DNA of 64,000 nucleotides from Actinomyces marmotae (GTDB taxonomy: Bacteria; Actinomycetota; Actinomycetes; Actinomycetales; Actinomycetaceae): positions 496,001-560,000 of the forward strand of contig NZ_CP053642.1 of assembly GCF_013177295.1 (NCBI RefSeq), written 5' to 3'. Both the position numbers and the translations under genes were made by a program. This document shows, piece after piece, positions 41,586-60,212 of the stretch. Below the pieces are notes generated by a model. That model was not told the origin of the DNA. It made no database searches and saw only the letters and a program-made list of their open reading frames with translations. How positions within the stretch are numbered: the stretch's first letter is position 1; each line of letters begins with the position of its first letter.

Positions 41586-42496
41586 GGCGTCGCTTGTGGT
41601 TCCCGGGCCGCGGGCCCGCGAGCGCGGGCGGAGTCTCTTAACCGCTGCTGTTTGGCGCGCCCGGGCCGCCGTCTGGCGTGCCCGGGCTGCCGTCTGGCGT
41701 GCCCGGGCCGCTGGTGTGCTGCTCGGTCGTGCGGAGTCTCTTAACCGCTGCCACCTGGCGCGCTCGGGCTGCTGATCGGCTGCTTACTCGCGCGGAGTCT
41801 CTTAACCACTGCCGCCTGGTGCTCCCTGCTTGCTGGGGGGATGCCGTCCGCGTCCCACGGGTCACCCGTGTAGGCCGCTGGCGCGCCCTGTGTGCTGGGG
41901 GATGCCTTGTCTGACTCGATCTCGGCATGGGTGGGTTCGTTGTGAGCGTCGGTGGGCCGTTGTGAGCATCGGTGGGCCGTTGTGGGCGGTGCTGGGGTGT
42001 TGAAGGCATCGCGGGGAGCGCTGCTGTCGATGGTCTGGTGGTGCTCGCAACGGTTGGGCGCTGCTTGGGATGGCCGGGTGATGCTCTGGATGGTGGGAGG
42101 TCCGGTGTGGCTTCTCGCGGCCGCCGCCGCCCGCGCCCTGCCAGCGGCCCCCGCCCCCGCGCCCTGCCGCCGCCCGCGCCACAGCGCCCGCGCCCCGACG
42201 CCGCGGCCCCCGACGCCGCCCCAACCCCCGCCAGCGCGCGGAGAACCCGTCCTCGCGGTGGGGCAGTATGCGCGACTGTGGCGGGAATCGCAAGACCGAG
42301 TCCTGTTCCGATGTGGAAGGTGCAAAACCCGCCGTGTACGCTAGCGCTTTGCGTCCAGTATGCGTGCTGTCCTCGATGGCCCCCTCGGACGGCGCGGTCA
42401 GAGCCTGCCATGATCATCGCCGTTCCAGAGGAAAGTCGGTGCCGGCCACGCCGTCGGATGCGAGAGTGATCCCCGGACTGAGGGAAGGATCCCCAC
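41586..42496. repeat. long intergenic region with direct repeats, upstream of rpoB
   Basis: No gene is supported in this stretch of over 900 bp. GCGGAGTCTCTTAACC occurs at 41628, 41731 and 41792, each followed by CGCTGC or CACTGC and a GC-rich segment containing CTGG. A second motif, GGGCCGTTGTGAGC, repeats at about 20-bp period around 41935-41990. From 42100 to 42240 the DNA is an extreme-GC run of GCC/CCG. TACGCT at 42337-42342 is a possible -10 box of rpoB, which would give a leader of about 150 nt. Confidence 0.65.
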
Positions 42497-46018
<3,522 letters not shown>

Positions 46019-46037
46019 CCCATCGGAAGTAGGAACT

Positions 46038-49994
<3,957 letters not shown>

Positions 49995-50051
49995 CCGCCC
50001 CTAGGGCGCGGCCCGGTTGCTTGAGCCGAGCCGCGTCCTGGAGCGCGGACG

Positions 50052-50099
50052 ATGGCCGTGGGCCGGCCCCCAAGAAAAAGGGGGCCGGCCCACGGCCAT
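50052..50099 (+). terminator. perfect 20-bp hairpin after rpoC
   Basis: Bases 50052-50071 pair without mismatch with 50080-50099 around the 8-nt A-rich loop AAGAAAAA. There is no T-tract after the stem, so it is not a textbook intrinsic terminator. Placement right after rpoC suggests termination or transcript stabilisation. The rest of 50000-50373 shows no gene or clear promoter. Confidence 0.7.
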
Positions 50100-50373
50100 G
50101 CTCATGCAACTCCGGCCATCAGTTGTTCTGGTGTGTCACCTGGGCACTCATCATTGAGTCCAATTCGTGGCCTCGCGGGGCGGCTCCTGCCGCGGCCGGC
50201 GCCCACGAGTGTGGGAGAATCCATCGCGAACGGAGGCATCCTGACGAGTCGGCCCGCATCTCCCTGAACAAACGGGCCCGGCGCGTGGGATGCCTCGGGA
50301 GTGGGCCTGAGCTCCAGCGGAGCCCTCCCGTCCCTAGCCTCCTCTCGCACGTGACCCGAACAGGAACCCAGCC

Positions 50374-51339
50374 ATGCCCATCACCCAGGAGAACGCGACT
50401 TGGTTCGCCGAGACCTTCGGCAAGATGGTCGACAACGTCGGCCAGGCCCTCCTGGGCAAGGAGGATGTCATCCGCCTCGCCCTGACCACGATGCTCGCCG
50501 AGGGGCACCTCCTCCTGGAGGACGCCCCGGGAACCGGCAAGACGGCCTTGGCCCGCGCCATCGCGGCCACCGTGCAGGGCACGCACTCGCGCATCCAGTT
50601 CACCCCCGACCTCCTGCCCAGTGACATCACTGGCGTCACCGTCTACGACCAGAAGACCGGCTCCTGGGACTTCCACCCCGGCCCCGTCTTCTCCTCGATC
50701 GTCTTGGCCGATGAGATCAACCGCGCCTCGCCCAAGACGCAGTCCGCCCTCCTGGAGGTCATGGAGGAGTCGCATGTGACGGTCGACGGCGTCCGCCACG
50801 ACGCGGGCCGCCCCTTCATGGTCGTCGCCACGCAGAACCCCGTGGAGCAGGCGGGCACCTACCGGCTCCCGGAGGCCCAGCTCGACCGCTTCCTCATGAA
50901 GACCTCCGTGGGGTACCCGGACCGCTCCGCCCTGACCAAGGTGCTCTCCGACTCGGCCCGGCCCGACCGCTCGCAGAAGATTCCCGCGGTTATCTCCTCC
51001 TCCGCCGTCGCCTCCATGTCCGATCTGGCCTCGGAGAACCACGTGGAGCCCGCCGTGCTGGACTACATCGGCGCGCTCGTTGAGGCCACGCGGGAAGACC
51101 CCTCCACTCGGCTCGGCGTGTCCACTCGTGGCGCGATCGCCATGACGCGCGCGATCCGCGTGTGGGCCGCCTCGCAGGGACGGGCCTACGTCCTGCCCGA
51201 CGACGTCAAGGCCCTCGCGGAGGTCGTGTGGGCGCACCGCCTCGTCATGGATCCCGACGCCGAGTTCGCCGGGGCCACGGCCACGCAGGTCATCACGGCC
51301 GCCGTCGAGAAGATCCCGGCGCCCACCGCCCGCATGTGA
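50374..51339 (+). CDS. MoxR family AAA+ ATPase
   Basis: This 321-residue AAA+ chaperone-like ATPase has Walker A LEDAPGTGKTALARAIA (about 49-65), Walker B IVLADEINRASPKTQ and the sensor segment VVATQNPVEQAGTY, with arginine-finger residues after it. The C-terminal lid follows. MoxR proteins usually act with DUF58 and von Willebrand factor A proteins to mature metal- or membrane-associated targets. No DUF58 gene is next to it here; instead RDD/FHA, PP2C and FHA genes follow 280 bp on. AGGAA precedes the ATG. Confidence 0.93.
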   Translation: MPITQENATWFAETFGKMVDNVGQALLGKEDVIRLALTTMLAEGHLLLEDAPGTGKTALARAIAATVQGTHSRIQFTPDLLPSDITGVTVYDQKTGSWDFHPGPVFSSIVLADEINRASPKTQSALLEVMEESHVTVDGVRHDAGRPFMVVATQNPVEQAGTYRLPEAQLDRFLMKTSVGYPDRSALTKVLSDSARPDRSQKIPAVISSSAVASMSDLASENHVEPAVLDYIGALVEATREDPSTRLGVSTRGAIAMTRAIRVWAASQGRAYVLPDDVKALAEVVWAHRLVMDPDAEFAGATATQVITAAVEKIPAPTARM

Positions 51340-51631
51340 CGACGTGGCGCCGTGACGCCCTGAGGGGCCGATTCCGACCCGCGGATGGCTCGCGGGCCAT
51401 CCGCGGGGCGAGCCATCCCACGTCCGCGGACGAGTCCATCCTCGTGCAGGGGGGAAGCGCGAGCGGTCAGTTCTCGCTACGCTCTGATCACGGATCGGTG
51501 AAGATTCCCGTCATCCATCCAGGACGACGGCGGCGCGCCGCATCCGATTCCGGGCCTGTCAGGGCGCGGAAGGCTCTGCAATCCTCGCCCCAGCCACTGG
51601 CCGGGCGGCGCCGATCAGGATGGACGTGACT

Positions 51632-53680
51632 ATGACCCTCACCAGCACCAGCGGTCCCGGGCTGCTCCCGCCGCATCTCACAAGCGCGCCGCCAGCGCGG
51701 CTGTCAGCGCGATTCCTCGCCCTGCTGCTCGACAACATCCTCGTGGGGCTGCTCGGCCTCGTCGTGGGCGTGGCCGTCGGCGTCGGCGCCATGGCGGCCG
51801 ACGCGACTGGGGGAGCGATCGGGGGCGTGGTCGGAGCGATCCTCTTCCTGTGGGCGTTCATCAAGTACTGGATTATCGCGCTGATGAGGGCGGGGACCAC
51901 GCCCGGCATGCGCATCGCCGGCGTGACCTGGGTCCGCTGGTCCTACCCCGACTACCCCGGGCGGCAGGGCCTGCTCAAGAAGATCGTTCAGGTGCTCATC
52001 GGCGCGCTCACGGCCAACGTTGGGACGATCATCGTCTACCTCCTCACCCGCGACGAGCACAACCGCTTCTGGTTCGACCGGGTCACCGACATCTACGTCA
52101 CCGACGCCAAGAGCGCCTCCTTGCCCTGGGGTCAGGAGCCCATCGCGGTGGCCCCCGCCTACGACGACGCCGGATCGCCCCGGGCCCCAATGGGTGGTGC
52201 CGCGATGGGTGGCGCCGCCATGGGCGGTGCCGCGATGGGTGGCGCCGCGATGGGTGGTGCCGCTGGCGCGGAGCCCTCGGCCGGCCACTGGCAGTTCGGC
52301 CCCGACTCCGCCCCGCGCGCTGAGGCCCCCGGCCTCGGGGCGCAGGCGCCCCAGGCGCCCTGGCAGCAGTCCGGGCAGCCGGGACAGGGGCCCTACTCCC
52401 CCCAGGGGGTCGTGCCCGCCGACGGGCAGCAGGACGCCCAGGCCATGGGGCCGGCCGATTGGCAGGGCGCTTCCGCGCCCGACCCCGCTGAGATGCTCGC
52501 CCCCCTCCAGGCGCAGACCACCTACATCGATCAGGACTTGGCCCGCGCCGCCTTCGAGGGCGCCCAGGGCCATCTCGACGACTCATCCGACCGTCCCCAG
52601 AGCGCTCAAGCCGCCCCGGCCCCCCAGGCGCCCCAGGTTTCGTCGGCCCCGGCGGTTTCGTCGGCCCCGGCGGTTCCGTCGGCCCCGGTGGTCCCCTCTG
52701 CTCCCCAGGCTCCGTCGGCCCCGGTGGCCCCCTCCGGCGCCGGGACGTCGGGGCAGTGGCCCTCTCCCGAGTCGCAGGCGCCGGCCCCCGGCGCCCCGGC
52801 CCCCTCCGACGTCGGCTGGCTCTCCGCTCTCCAGTCCGCTCAGCCGCAGGCCCCCCAGACCGGCCCTGAGGGCATTCCCGCCTTGGGCGGCTGGCAGCCC
52901 GGCGGGTGGGACCAGGCCCCCGCCGTCCCCGAGGCCGCCCAGCCCCTCCAGCAAGGATTCGCCCCGGCCGACCAGCTCGCGCAGGCCTATCAGACCGGCC
53001 AGCGGTTCCCGCAGGCCCCCCAGCAGCCTCACCAGGCCCCCGGCCAGGCCTACCAGGCCCCCGGCGCGGCGGAGCCCGCGCAGCCCTTCCAGCAGCCCGG
53101 CCCCCAGCAGCCGGCCCCCTTCCAGTCGTCGTTCCCGCAGGCCCAGCCGGGCGTGCCCGCCCAGCCGGGCGTGCCCGCCCAGCCGGGCGTGCCCGCCCAG
53201 GGGGCCGAGCCCGTGGGAGCGGCGTCGTCCCAGTCCCCTCAGGACGGCGCCCCGGCGCCCCAGGCCCCGAGTGCCTACGAGGCTCAGGTCGCCGGCGCCG
53301 CGGCCACCGTCGTGTTCGACCGCTCCTCGGCCCAGCAGGCGGGGATCGGCGTCCCCGCGCCGCGCCTCGCGCTCGACACCGGCCAGGTGGTCCAGCTCGG
53401 TGGAACCTCCCTCATCGGACGCGCCCCCGTGGCCGCGGGGCCCTGGGCGCAGGCCCAGCCGGTGTCCGTGGATGACCCCGCCTTCTCCATCTCCAAGACG
53501 CACGCCGTCATCACCTATGATGGCGTCCGCCTCGTCATCCAGGACCTCCAGTCCACCAACGGTACGGTCGTCGTGGAGCCCAACGGCGCCGCCACCCAGG
53601 TGCTGCCCGGCATGATGGTCCCCGTGCCCATCGGCGCCACGATCCGGCTGGGCGAGCGCACGGCGCGAGTGGAAGCCTGA
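51632..53680 (+). CDS. RDD membrane domain and FHA domain protein
   Basis: This protein has about 682 residues. The N-terminal RDD domain (about 20-150) has SARFLALLLDNILVGLLG, two further hydrophobic segments and AGTTPGMRIAGVTWVRW. A Pro/Gln/Ala-rich low-complexity region of over 380 residues follows, with MGGAA repeated five times and QPGVPA three times. A C-terminal FHA domain reads SLIGRAPVA, ISKTHAVITY and LQSTNGTVV, holding the phosphothreonine-binding Arg, Ser and Asn. It probably tethers phospho-dependent binding to the membrane. ATG 51632 has AGGATGG upstream; ATG 51620 would add four residues. It ends 1 bp before the phosphatase gene. Confidence 0.88.
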   Translation: MTLTSTSGPGLLPPHLTSAPPARLSARFLALLLDNILVGLLGLVVGVAVGVGAMAADATGGAIGGVVGAILFLWAFIKYWIIALMRAGTTPGMRIAGVTWVRWSYPDYPGRQGLLKKIVQVLIGALTANVGTIIVYLLTRDEHNRFWFDRVTDIYVTDAKSASLPWGQEPIAVAPAYDDAGSPRAPMGGAAMGGAAMGGAAMGGAAMGGAAGAEPSAGHWQFGPDSAPRAEAPGLGAQAPQAPWQQSGQPGQGPYSPQGVVPADGQQDAQAMGPADWQGASAPDPAEMLAPLQAQTTYIDQDLARAAFEGAQGHLDDSSDRPQSAQAAPAPQAPQVSSAPAVSSAPAVPSAPVVPSAPQAPSAPVAPSGAGTSGQWPSPESQAPAPGAPAPSDVGWLSALQSAQPQAPQTGPEGIPALGGWQPGGWDQAPAVPEAAQPLQQGFAPADQLAQAYQTGQRFPQAPQQPHQAPGQAYQAPGAAEPAQPFQQPGPQQPAPFQSSFPQAQPGVPAQPGVPAQPGVPAQGAEPVGAASSQSPQDGAPAPQAPSAYEAQVAGAAATVVFDRSSAQQAGIGVPAPRLALDTGQVVQLGGTSLIGRAPVAAGPWAQAQPVSVDDPAFSISKTHAVITYDGVRLVIQDLQSTNGTVVVEPNGAATQVLPGMMVPVPIGATIRLGERTARVEA

Positions 53681-53681
53681 G

Positions 53682-54566
53682 ATGCGGCGAGCAGGCGAGA
53701 CGGGGGCGAGCGCCGACGAGATCCTCCTGGAGCATGGCGCCGCCACCGATACCGGCCTCATCCGCAGCCACAACGAGGACTCTTACCTCGCCGCCCGTCC
53801 TGTCTTCCTCGTCGCGGACGGGATGGGTGGCCATGAGGCCGGGGACACGGCCTCCAAGACGGCCCTGGCGGCCTTCGCCCCGTGCGTCGGCGCCCCTGAG
53901 ATCACCGGCGACGCCCTCATGGAGTGCCTGGGGCGCGCCGCGCGCGACGTCGACGCCCTCGGCGCTGGCCGCGACCCCCTCAGGGGCCTCCCGGGCTGCA
54001 CCCTGAGCGGCGTCGTCGTCACGAGCGTCGATGGGCGCCCCTGCCTGCGGGTCATCAACATCGGGGATTCCCGGACCTACCGGATGACGCCCGACGGCGT
54101 CGAGCAGATCACGGTGGATCACTCGGAGGTCCAGGAGCTCATGGCCTCCGGCCAACTCACCGAGGGGCAGGCGCAAGCCTCCCCGCGCCGCCACGTCATC
54201 ACTCGCGCGCTGGGCGCGGGCATCGGCCCCGTGGCCCTCGCCGATCACTTCCTCATCCCCGCGCGGGTAGGCGACCGGCTCATCGTGTGCACTGACGGCA
54301 TTAGTGGTGAGATAGATGACGATTCCCTCGCAGAGATCATTCACCGAGGCCAGGGGCCTCAGGAGACGGCGGATGCGCTGATCACCACTGCCCTGGGGGC
54401 TGGTGGTAAAGACAATGCGACAGTTATCGTCATTGACGTTACCCATGTTCCGCCCGCTGCGCCGGACGCGGCGACGGACGTGGACAGTTCGACGATCCCG
54501 TCGGCGAAGCACGACACGCTGCCCCGCGTGCGGGAGCAGCACAGCAACAAGGAGTACCCCTCATGA
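53682..54566 (+). CDS. PP2C-type serine/threonine protein phosphatase
   Basis: This 294-residue Mn/Mg-dependent phosphatase has all PP2C metal motifs: TGLIRSHNEDSYL (28 on), LVADGMGGHEAGDTAS, VINIGDSRTYR, the IVCTDGISGEID segment and KDNATVIVIDV. There is no membrane segment, so it should be cytosolic. It sits between two FHA-domain genes, touching both (1-bp gap and 4-nt overlap). A role in reversing phosphorylation read by those FHA domains is a strong inference. The partner Ser/Thr kinase is not in the window. Confidence 0.94.
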   Translation: MRRAGETGASADEILLEHGAATDTGLIRSHNEDSYLAARPVFLVADGMGGHEAGDTASKTALAAFAPCVGAPEITGDALMECLGRAARDVDALGAGRDPLRGLPGCTLSGVVVTSVDGRPCLRVINIGDSRTYRMTPDGVEQITVDHSEVQELMASGQLTEGQAQASPRRHVITRALGAGIGPVALADHFLIPARVGDRLIVCTDGISGEIDDDSLAEIIHRGQGPQETADALITTALGAGGKDNATVIVIDVTHVPPAAPDAATDVDSSTIPSAKHDTLPRVREQHSNKEYPS

Positions 54567-56335
54567 GGCACGCGCAGAGCATCCCTGGTCATGCCGCCGC
54601 CCTCCACATCCCTGGATCGACCCGTACCGCCATCTGCGAGCGCGGCCTCGCCGCCGTCGCCTCCGCCCCCGGCGGTCAGGCCTCCGTCGAGGACGTCCCC
54701 CGGCTCTGGGCCTCGATGCTCGATGGTGCCCCCCTCATCGATCTCCTTCACGGGCTCATGGACACCCACGGCGGCAGCGTCTTCGACCTGCCCGAGTTCG
54801 TCGTCGCCGTCCTGGAGGATGGCGAGTTGACCGCGGCCGTTCGCGGAAGCCTCAAGCTCATCGTCGACACTGACGAGGGCATGCGGACGATCTCCGCCCC
54901 CGAGGTGCTCGCCTGGGAGGAGGTCCGCCTGCGCGGCGTGCGCGGCATCGGCCTGGAGCTCACCGACTCCGGTTCCGCGGACACCGCCCCGCTGCCGGTG
55001 GCCTCCGGCGTTGTCGCGGCGTCCTCCGTCGCCCTGGGCTCGCTGGCCGAGGGCTCTCGGAAGTCATCGAGGTCGGAGGCCCCGTCCTCCGACGACGAGG
55101 AGGCTGGACCAGCGGGTTCCGCTGGTACCACTGACAACTCTGATTCTTCCGCTTCCTCCGCCTCCTCCGCCGCCACTGAGGCGGGCGCCGCTGACCCCGC
55201 GGCCGACGCCGAGGCCGCCCAGGGCCGCGGCCGCCGCGCCGCCGCCCCGGCCCCCGCCGGGGACCCCTCGCAGGCCGACCTCGCCGAGATCGACGCGATC
55301 GTGGGGATCCCCTCCCGGGCCGGAGCCACGGGCCCCATCCGGGGCAAGGATGCCGCCGCGGGCCCGCGGCCCGCCCTGAAGGGCGCTCCCTCCGTGAAGT
55401 CCCCGGTGCTCTCCGCCACCGGGTCACCCGAGGACGCCGTCATTAGCCGGTGGCAGGCCGAGCGCCGCTCCAGTGCCGATGACGAGGCGGTCCCCGCCGC
55501 CGGGCAGGCGCGGTCCGATGCCGCCGAGCCGATCGCCGCCGTCGAGCCCATCAGCGCTGACGAGGTCCCCGCCGCCAACGACCTGTCCGAGTTCACTCGC
55601 GCCGCCAAGCGGCTTGAGGCCTATGCGGAGGCCGAGATCGCCGCCACCGCGGAGCCCACTCCGGTCCTGCCGATCCCCGTCCAGGCCGGCGGGGCCGTCG
55701 GTGAGCAGGCCGCGGAGGCCTGGTCGCATGACGGGCAGACGCTCACCAACATGCCCGTGGAGGGGCCGTCGGGCGATGGGGGGCCGGCCACCGAGCACTC
55801 GTCGCAGGCGGTTCGCGCCGTCGCGGCGACGGGCGCCCCGTCCCCCGCCACCGCGCGCGAGGACGAGGCTGTCCCGGAGAACGCCGTCAAGGTCCTCGCC
55901 GCGTTCTGCGCTGAGGGTCACCCGAACCCGATCCACGGCCCGCACTGCCGGGTGTGCGGTGGGGCGCTGACCAGCCGCACCGGGCATGTCAACCGGCCCG
56001 TGCTCGGCATGCTGCACGCCTCCGACGGCACCGTCCTGCCCATCGACGGGGACATCATCATCGGGCGCGTGCCCAAGTCGGACGCCCCGGAGGGCGATCC
56101 GCAGCCGCGCCTCATGGCGGTCATCAGCCCCTCGAAGGCGATCTCCAAGTCGCACTGCGCGGTGCGGCTGGATGACTGGGACCTGAGCGTGGAGGACCTG
56201 GGTTCCACGAACGGCACGATCCTCATGCGGCCCTCCGAGCCCCCGCGCCGCCTCACCCAGCACCAGCGGGCGCTGCTGCGCGCGGGCGACGTCATCGACC
56301 TGGGCGACGGCGTCTCGGTCCTCGTCGAGGCCTAA
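54563..56335 (+). CDS. FHA domain protein with long disordered region
   Basis: This is a 590-residue protein. Residues about 1-140 form an unassigned folded-looking domain (VPRLWASMLDGAPLIDLL, FDLPEFVVAVLEDG). The middle of some 300 residues is Ala/Ser/Glu/Pro-rich and probably disordered. Near 455 a small Cys/His cluster reads CAEGHPNPIHGPHCRVCG, possibly a zinc ribbon. The C-terminal FHA domain has DIIIGRVPKS, ISKSHCAVRL and DLGSTNGTIL. It may be an adaptor that binds phosphothreonine on a target. The start overlaps the phosphatase stop as ATGA. No hydrophobic anchor is seen. Confidence 0.87.
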   Translation: MRHAQSIPGHAAALHIPGSTRTAICERGLAAVASAPGGQASVEDVPRLWASMLDGAPLIDLLHGLMDTHGGSVFDLPEFVVAVLEDGELTAAVRGSLKLIVDTDEGMRTISAPEVLAWEEVRLRGVRGIGLELTDSGSADTAPLPVASGVVAASSVALGSLAEGSRKSSRSEAPSSDDEEAGPAGSAGTTDNSDSSASSASSAATEAGAADPAADAEAAQGRGRRAAAPAPAGDPSQADLAEIDAIVGIPSRAGATGPIRGKDAAAGPRPALKGAPSVKSPVLSATGSPEDAVISRWQAERRSSADDEAVPAAGQARSDAAEPIAAVEPISADEVPAANDLSEFTRAAKRLEAYAEAEIAATAEPTPVLPIPVQAGGAVGEQAAEAWSHDGQTLTNMPVEGPSGDGGPATEHSSQAVRAVAATGAPSPATAREDEAVPENAVKVLAAFCAEGHPNPIHGPHCRVCGGALTSRTGHVNRPVLGMLHASDGTVLPIDGDIIIGRVPKSDAPEGDPQPRLMAVISPSKAISKSHCAVRLDDWDLSVEDLGSTNGTILMRPSEPPRRLTQHQRALLRAGDVIDLGDGVSVLVEA

Positions 56336-56882
56336 TCCCGCCGAGACCGGTCGAAAACAGGCGCGAGACCGGTCGAAAACAGACGCGAGACCGGTCGAAA
56401 ACAGGAACGAGACCGGTCCGCTGTCCACAGGAGTGGGGGCGCTAGTCCCGTGCCGGTTGGGCAGTGCGTGCGCGACCGGTCTCGCTCGTAATAACGACCG
56501 GTCTCGCTCGTAATAACGACCGGTCTCGATCGTGAGGGGGCGTGGCGAGGATCATGCGGCGGCGGGAGCCGCCGGCCTGGCCCAGGTGGCGCCGCCCGGG
56601 TACCGTGTCCCCTGGTGCCCGCATGCGGGCTCCGATCTCCATTCCGTTCCCAGCGGGCGGGCGCGGCGGCATCTCGCCTCGCCCCTCGCCACGCGGGTCT
56701 GCCGCGGCGGGAACCGACGGGTCCTCCCCGCGCCCCAGTGGCCGGAGGGCTCCGGGCGTCCGAGGGCCGTGCCCCGGGCGGGCCGGCCTCGCCAGTTGGC
56801 GGTGCGCGTCGTCGCGGACCGGGGGGCGGGGCCGGTGAGGGCAGCAGCACAGTCAGCATGCACTCAAGATGGAGAATCCGTA
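56336..56882. repeat. intergenic region with facing 22-bp GACCGGTC arrays
   Basis: GAGACCGGTC occurs at 56343, 56365, 56387 and 56409, exactly 22 bp apart, with GAAAACAG spacers. After about 55 bp the inverted form GACCGGTCTC occurs at 56474, 56496 and 56518, again 22 bp apart, with GCTCGTAATAAC spacers. The seven palindromic octamers span 56343-56527. The remaining 355 bp up to rpsL hold no gene; the rpsL promoter must lie there, but I see no clear hexamer pair. Confidence 0.85.
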
Positions 56883-57257
56883 GTGCCTACGATTCAGCAG
56901 TTGGTCCGCAAGGGCCGCTCGACCAAGCGCTCCGCGTCCAAGACGCCCGCGCTGAAGGCCAGCCCGCAGCGTCGTGGCGTGTGCACCCGCGTGTACACCA
57001 CGACCCCCAAGAAGCCGAACTCCGCCCTCCGGAAGGTCGCCCGTGTGCGCCTGTCCTCCGGCATTGAGGTCACGGCCTACATTCCCGGCGAGGGGCACAA
57101 CCTCCAGGAGCACTCGATCGTGCTCGTCCGCGGTGGTCGTGTGAAGGACCTTCCCGGTGTCCGCTACCACATCGTGCGCGGCGCTCTCGACACCCAGGGT
57201 GTCAAGAACCGCCAGCAGGCACGCTCCAAGTACGGCGCCAAGAAGGAGAAGAAGTAA
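56883..57257 (+). CDS. rpsL: 30S ribosomal protein S12
   Basis: This 124-residue protein of the decoding centre starts with GTG 56883 ([12 protein letters not shown]), with GGAG 8 nt upstream, and has the exact family length. The streptomycin-relevant segments [12 protein letters not shown] and [12 protein letters not shown] are wild type at both lysines. The frame is open far upstream, but that extension is not S12. It overlaps rpsG by 1 nt (TAATG) and opens the str operon. Confidence 0.98.
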   Translation: MPTIQQLVRKGRSTKRSASKTPALKASPQRRGVCTRVYTTTPKKPNSALRKVARVRLSSGIEVTAYIPGEGHNLQEHSIVLVRGGRVKDLPGVRYHIVRGALDTQGVKNRQQARSKYGAKKEKK

Positions 57258-57727
57258 TGCCTCGTAAGGGCCCCGCCCCGAAGCGCCCGCTCGTCGTCGA
57301 CCCCGTCTACGGCTCCCCGGTCGTCACCCAGCTCGTCAACCGCGTCCTCCTCGATGGCAAGAAGTCGACGGCGGAGCGCATCGTCTACGGCGCCCTCGAG
57401 GGCGTCCGCGCCAAGACGGACCAGGACCCGGTCTCCGTGCTCAAGCGCGCGCTGGACAACATCCGCCCGGCCCTTGAGGTCCGCTCCCGCCGCGTCGGCG
57501 GCGCGACCTACCAGGTCCCGGTCGAGGTGCGCCCCAACCGCGCCACCACGCTGGCCCTGCGCTGGCTGGTCGACTTCTCCCGGCAGCGCCGCGAGAACAC
57601 CATGACCGAGCGCCTCATGAACGAGATCCTCGACGCCTCCAACGGCCTCGGCGCCGCGGTCAAGCGCCGCGAGGACATGCACCGCATGGCCGAGTCCAAC
57701 AAGGCCTTCGCGCACTACCGCTGGTAA
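57257..57727 (+). CDS. rpsG: 30S ribosomal protein S7
   Basis: This 156-residue primary 16S-binding protein of the small-subunit head starts [30 protein letters not shown] and [25 protein letters not shown] ending segments match the family, and its length is exact. It is translationally coupled to rpsL (TAATG). A 142-bp spacer separates it from fusA, long enough for an additional promoter, although none is obvious. Confidence 0.98.
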   Translation: MPRKGPAPKRPLVVDPVYGSPVVTQLVNRVLLDGKKSTAERIVYGALEGVRAKTDQDPVSVLKRALDNIRPALEVRSRRVGGATYQVPVEVRPNRATTLALRWLVDFSRQRRENTMTERLMNEILDASNGLGAAVKRREDMHRMAESNKAFAHYRW

Positions 57728-57869
57728 AGCCCATCGTCGGCTGGGGCGGGGCCCGACGGCGCCCGCCCGCCGCTCGCGGGAGCCAGTCCCGCGGGGGCCC
57801 TCCGGCGGGCCACCGGGCCCGCCCCGGCCGACGCGAATCCACAGATCTCTCGAACGAAGGACACCACAC

Positions 57870-60005
<2,136 letters not shown>

Positions 60006-60082
60006 GTCCTCGGCCCCGCACGGGGCCCCATGAGCCCGGGGGCCGGACTGATCCGGCCCGGTCCCCGGGACTGCTCGGGCCG

Positions 60083-60160
60083 TTCGGCGCCGAGCCTGCA
60101 TTCCAGTAAGATTTCCAACAACCATCCTGTAGTGGCTCTGGCAGGGGGACCGGCTAGCAT
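60083..60160 (+). promoter_or_regulatory. candidate tuf promoters
   Basis: TAAGAT at 60107-60112, with TTCGGC 18 bp upstream, and TAGCAT at 60155-60160 are two possible -10 boxes in the relatively AT-rich part of the fusA-tuf spacer. A separate tuf promoter is usual in actinobacteria. The individual boxes are weak. Confidence 0.35.
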
Positions 60161-60212
60161 GTGTTAGTCGAATCCCGACGAAGAGCACTACCCGAGTCCC
60201 AGGAGGACACCA

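Noticed and set aside
42000..42345. Plus-strand Ala/Pro/Arg-rich frames ahead of rpoB
   Set aside because: Extreme GC runs keep several frames open at once. None has a ribosome-binding site or recognisable domain.
56883..57257. Streptomycin-resistance substitutions in rpsL
   Set aside because: Both key lysines (in TTPKKPNS and GRVKDLPG) are present.
60030..60075. Terminator after fusA
   Set aside because: A GC-rich stem around CTGA can be drawn, but it has an internal bulge and no T-tract, so I did not list it as a feature of its own.
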